A DNA stretch of 64,000 nt from Promethearchaeati archaeon (GTDB lineage: Archaea; Asgardarchaeota; Heimdallarchaeia; Heimdallarchaeales; Heimdallarchaeaceae), in assembly GCA_013166775.1 (NCBI GenBank), contig JABLTJ010000002.1:142264-206263 (forward strand), written 5' to 3'. Positions within the stretch are counted from its first letter, which is position 1. Each line of letters starts with the position of its first letter. Of the stretch, positions 63,233 through 64,000 are shown in pieces. The notes under the pieces were generated by a model. It was not told the origin of the DNA, did no database searches, and worked only from the letters and a program-made list of their open reading frames with translations. A program made the translations under genes and the position numbers.

Positions 63233-63994
63233 CTATGCAGTTAGGTTGTTACTTATAGCGATATAAATTAGGCTTACTATATAGTTAGCAGCTAGTAGAA
63301 GGAATGCTAAAAGTATTAATTTCATAGCTGTTACATTCCTCTTTGCATGTTTTCCTGCTGCTGTCATTTCTTTCCCCCAGTAAGTATCATCTTCTCTTTT
63401 AAATTCCCAGTAATCTAGATAGTCTTCTTCATCATATTCGGGATCACAGATTATTCTAATCTTGTCAGTTACCGTCTTCTTTGATTCTATTTCTTTTCCG
63501 TCTGCTTGTAGGAGTAAGGATACAGCTTTCTTTGGTGGATTTTTGAAAACTTTGGGTACATATACAACACCTTTTTCGGTATCAATTTTCTTTGGAAGAG
63601 ATTTCTCGTTTACAACAATGTTTATTGAATCAGGATCGATGATTTTTGAGTCGTATTTGACCCTTATTTGAAATTCGGATGGAGTAACAGCTTGGTCGTC
63701 AGGTTCTATAATTCTCATTTTTGGAGGTAGATTGTATCTACTTAATCCACCAATACATCCTCCTACTATTAAGAGAGCTCCAGGGATATATAGTAGAGAC
63801 TGTCCAAAGAAAAAGTCAGGTTCGTATTGAGTAAATCGATCGATAAGAAGCCAAATTATTAGTTCAGCAAAAAGGATTATTCCCCCCCATTTTAATGAAA
63901 AGAAGCCCATAATTTTTAGTTTTTCCATCCAATTGAGGCTAAGATAATCTATCTTCTTTTTATCCTTCTTCTTGAATATTGACTTAAAATCCAT
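63233..63994 (-). CDS. Membrane protein with Ig-like extracytoplasmic domain
   Basis: A 253-residue protein: basic N-terminus, two helices (about 33-52 and 62-84), a beta-rich domain (about 92-185; IRVKYDSKIIDPDSINIVV, with Ig-like alternation), and a C-terminal helix (about 222-246). It is upstream of the HEXXH protease gene by 66 bases and co-oriented, so the two may share a transcript. No family recognised. Confidence 0.65.
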   Translation of the reverse strand: MDFKSIFKKKDKKKIDYLSLNWMEKLKIMGFFSLKWGGIILFAELIIWLLIDRFTQYEPDFFFGQSLLYIPGALLIVGGCIGGLSRYNLPPKMRIIEPDDQAVTPSEFQIRVKYDSKIIDPDSINIVVNEKSLPKKIDTEKGVVYVPKVFKNPPKKAVSLLLQADGKEIESKKTVTDKIRIICDPEYDEEDYLDYWEFKREDDTYWGKEMTAAGKHAKRNVTAMKLILLAFLLLAANYIVSLIYIAISNNLTA

Positions 63995-64000
63995 AATTAA

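Noticed and set aside
1..64000. tRNA, rRNA, CRISPR arrays, insertion sequences
   Set aside because: No cloverleaf with a CCA-ready acceptor, no rRNA-like conserved stretches, no regular spaced repeats and no transposase motif were seen in any intergenic region by eye; small RNAs cannot be excluded.

Overview
The window is A+T-rich archaeal DNA that most probably comes from an Asgard archaeon (Promethearchaeota). The main evidence is a truncated gene at the left edge encoding an actin much closer to eukaryotic actin than to bacterial or crenarchaeal actin-like proteins. Supporting evidence is a second, distant actin-fold ATPase, an MglA/Arf-type small GTPase, a TrmB-like protein, an archaetidylserine pathway pair, type II methionine aminopeptidase, a UPF0216 protein, and archaeal TATA boxes (often TTTATAAGTA-like) about 25 bases before leaderless starts. 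Genes with leaders often carry AGGTGA or GGTGA 5-9 bases before the start, which I used to correct several starts, including a TTG start for dnaK. Bacterial-type genes (GAPDH, DnaK/DnaJ, ABC transporters) are interspersed. Class (Heimdall- or Loki-like) cannot be fixed from the sequence alone. No rRNA, tRNA, CRISPR array, transposase or prophage was seen.

Layout. 1-5.0 kb (minus): actin, an AT-hook/coiled-coil gene upstream of it with a striking operator-like inverted repeat around its TATA box, a beta-helix surface protein, and a DUF1295 membrane protein. 5.1-13.4 kb: two aminoglycoside-phosphotransferase-like kinases around a metallo-beta-lactamase-fold protein, a frameshifted hypothetical gene, then a corrinoid module in which the homocysteine-methyltransferase, B12-binding and reactivation parts of methionine synthase are separate proteins, followed by an MttB-family methyltransferase. 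13.5-15.4 kb: an unreported 56-residue ORF and a membrane-anchored alpha/beta hydrolase. 15.6-19.3 kb: a heterodimeric ABC exporter. 19.4-26.1 kb: a duplicated molybdopterin-domain-like exported protein and a sugar-type ABC importer whose two permeases are fused in one chain. 26.3-36.1 kb: an eight-PAS protein with a degenerate kinase remnant, a cation/Ca2+ exchanger, ornithine aminotransferase, membrane proteins and GAPDH.

36.2-43.2 kb (minus) is the most unusual region: a three-gene operon of a STAND-like ATPase with TPRs, a 484-residue coiled-coil protein, and a 1256-residue protein whose two ends look like a TrmB regulator but which is interrupted by about 1000 residues of coiled coil. 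A winged-helix gene is divergent to it. 43.4-53.4 kb: methionine aminopeptidase, an M24 homologue that has lost metal ligands, UPF0216, a zinc-ribbon membrane protein, dnaJ/dnaK with a hairpin between them, an SDR, a broken membrane-protein gene (frameshift plus in-frame TGA), and a PhzF-like isomerase. 53.4-64 kb: an anchored subtilase, archaetidylserine decarboxylase and synthase, the actin-like ATPase divergent from a conserved-looking unknown gene, the small GTPase, an anchored HEXXH protease and a membrane protein.

The beta-helix protein, the subtilase and the HEXXH protease end alike: a Pro/Ser/Thr-rich stretch, one transmembrane helix and an RRK tail, suggesting a shared surface-anchoring signal.
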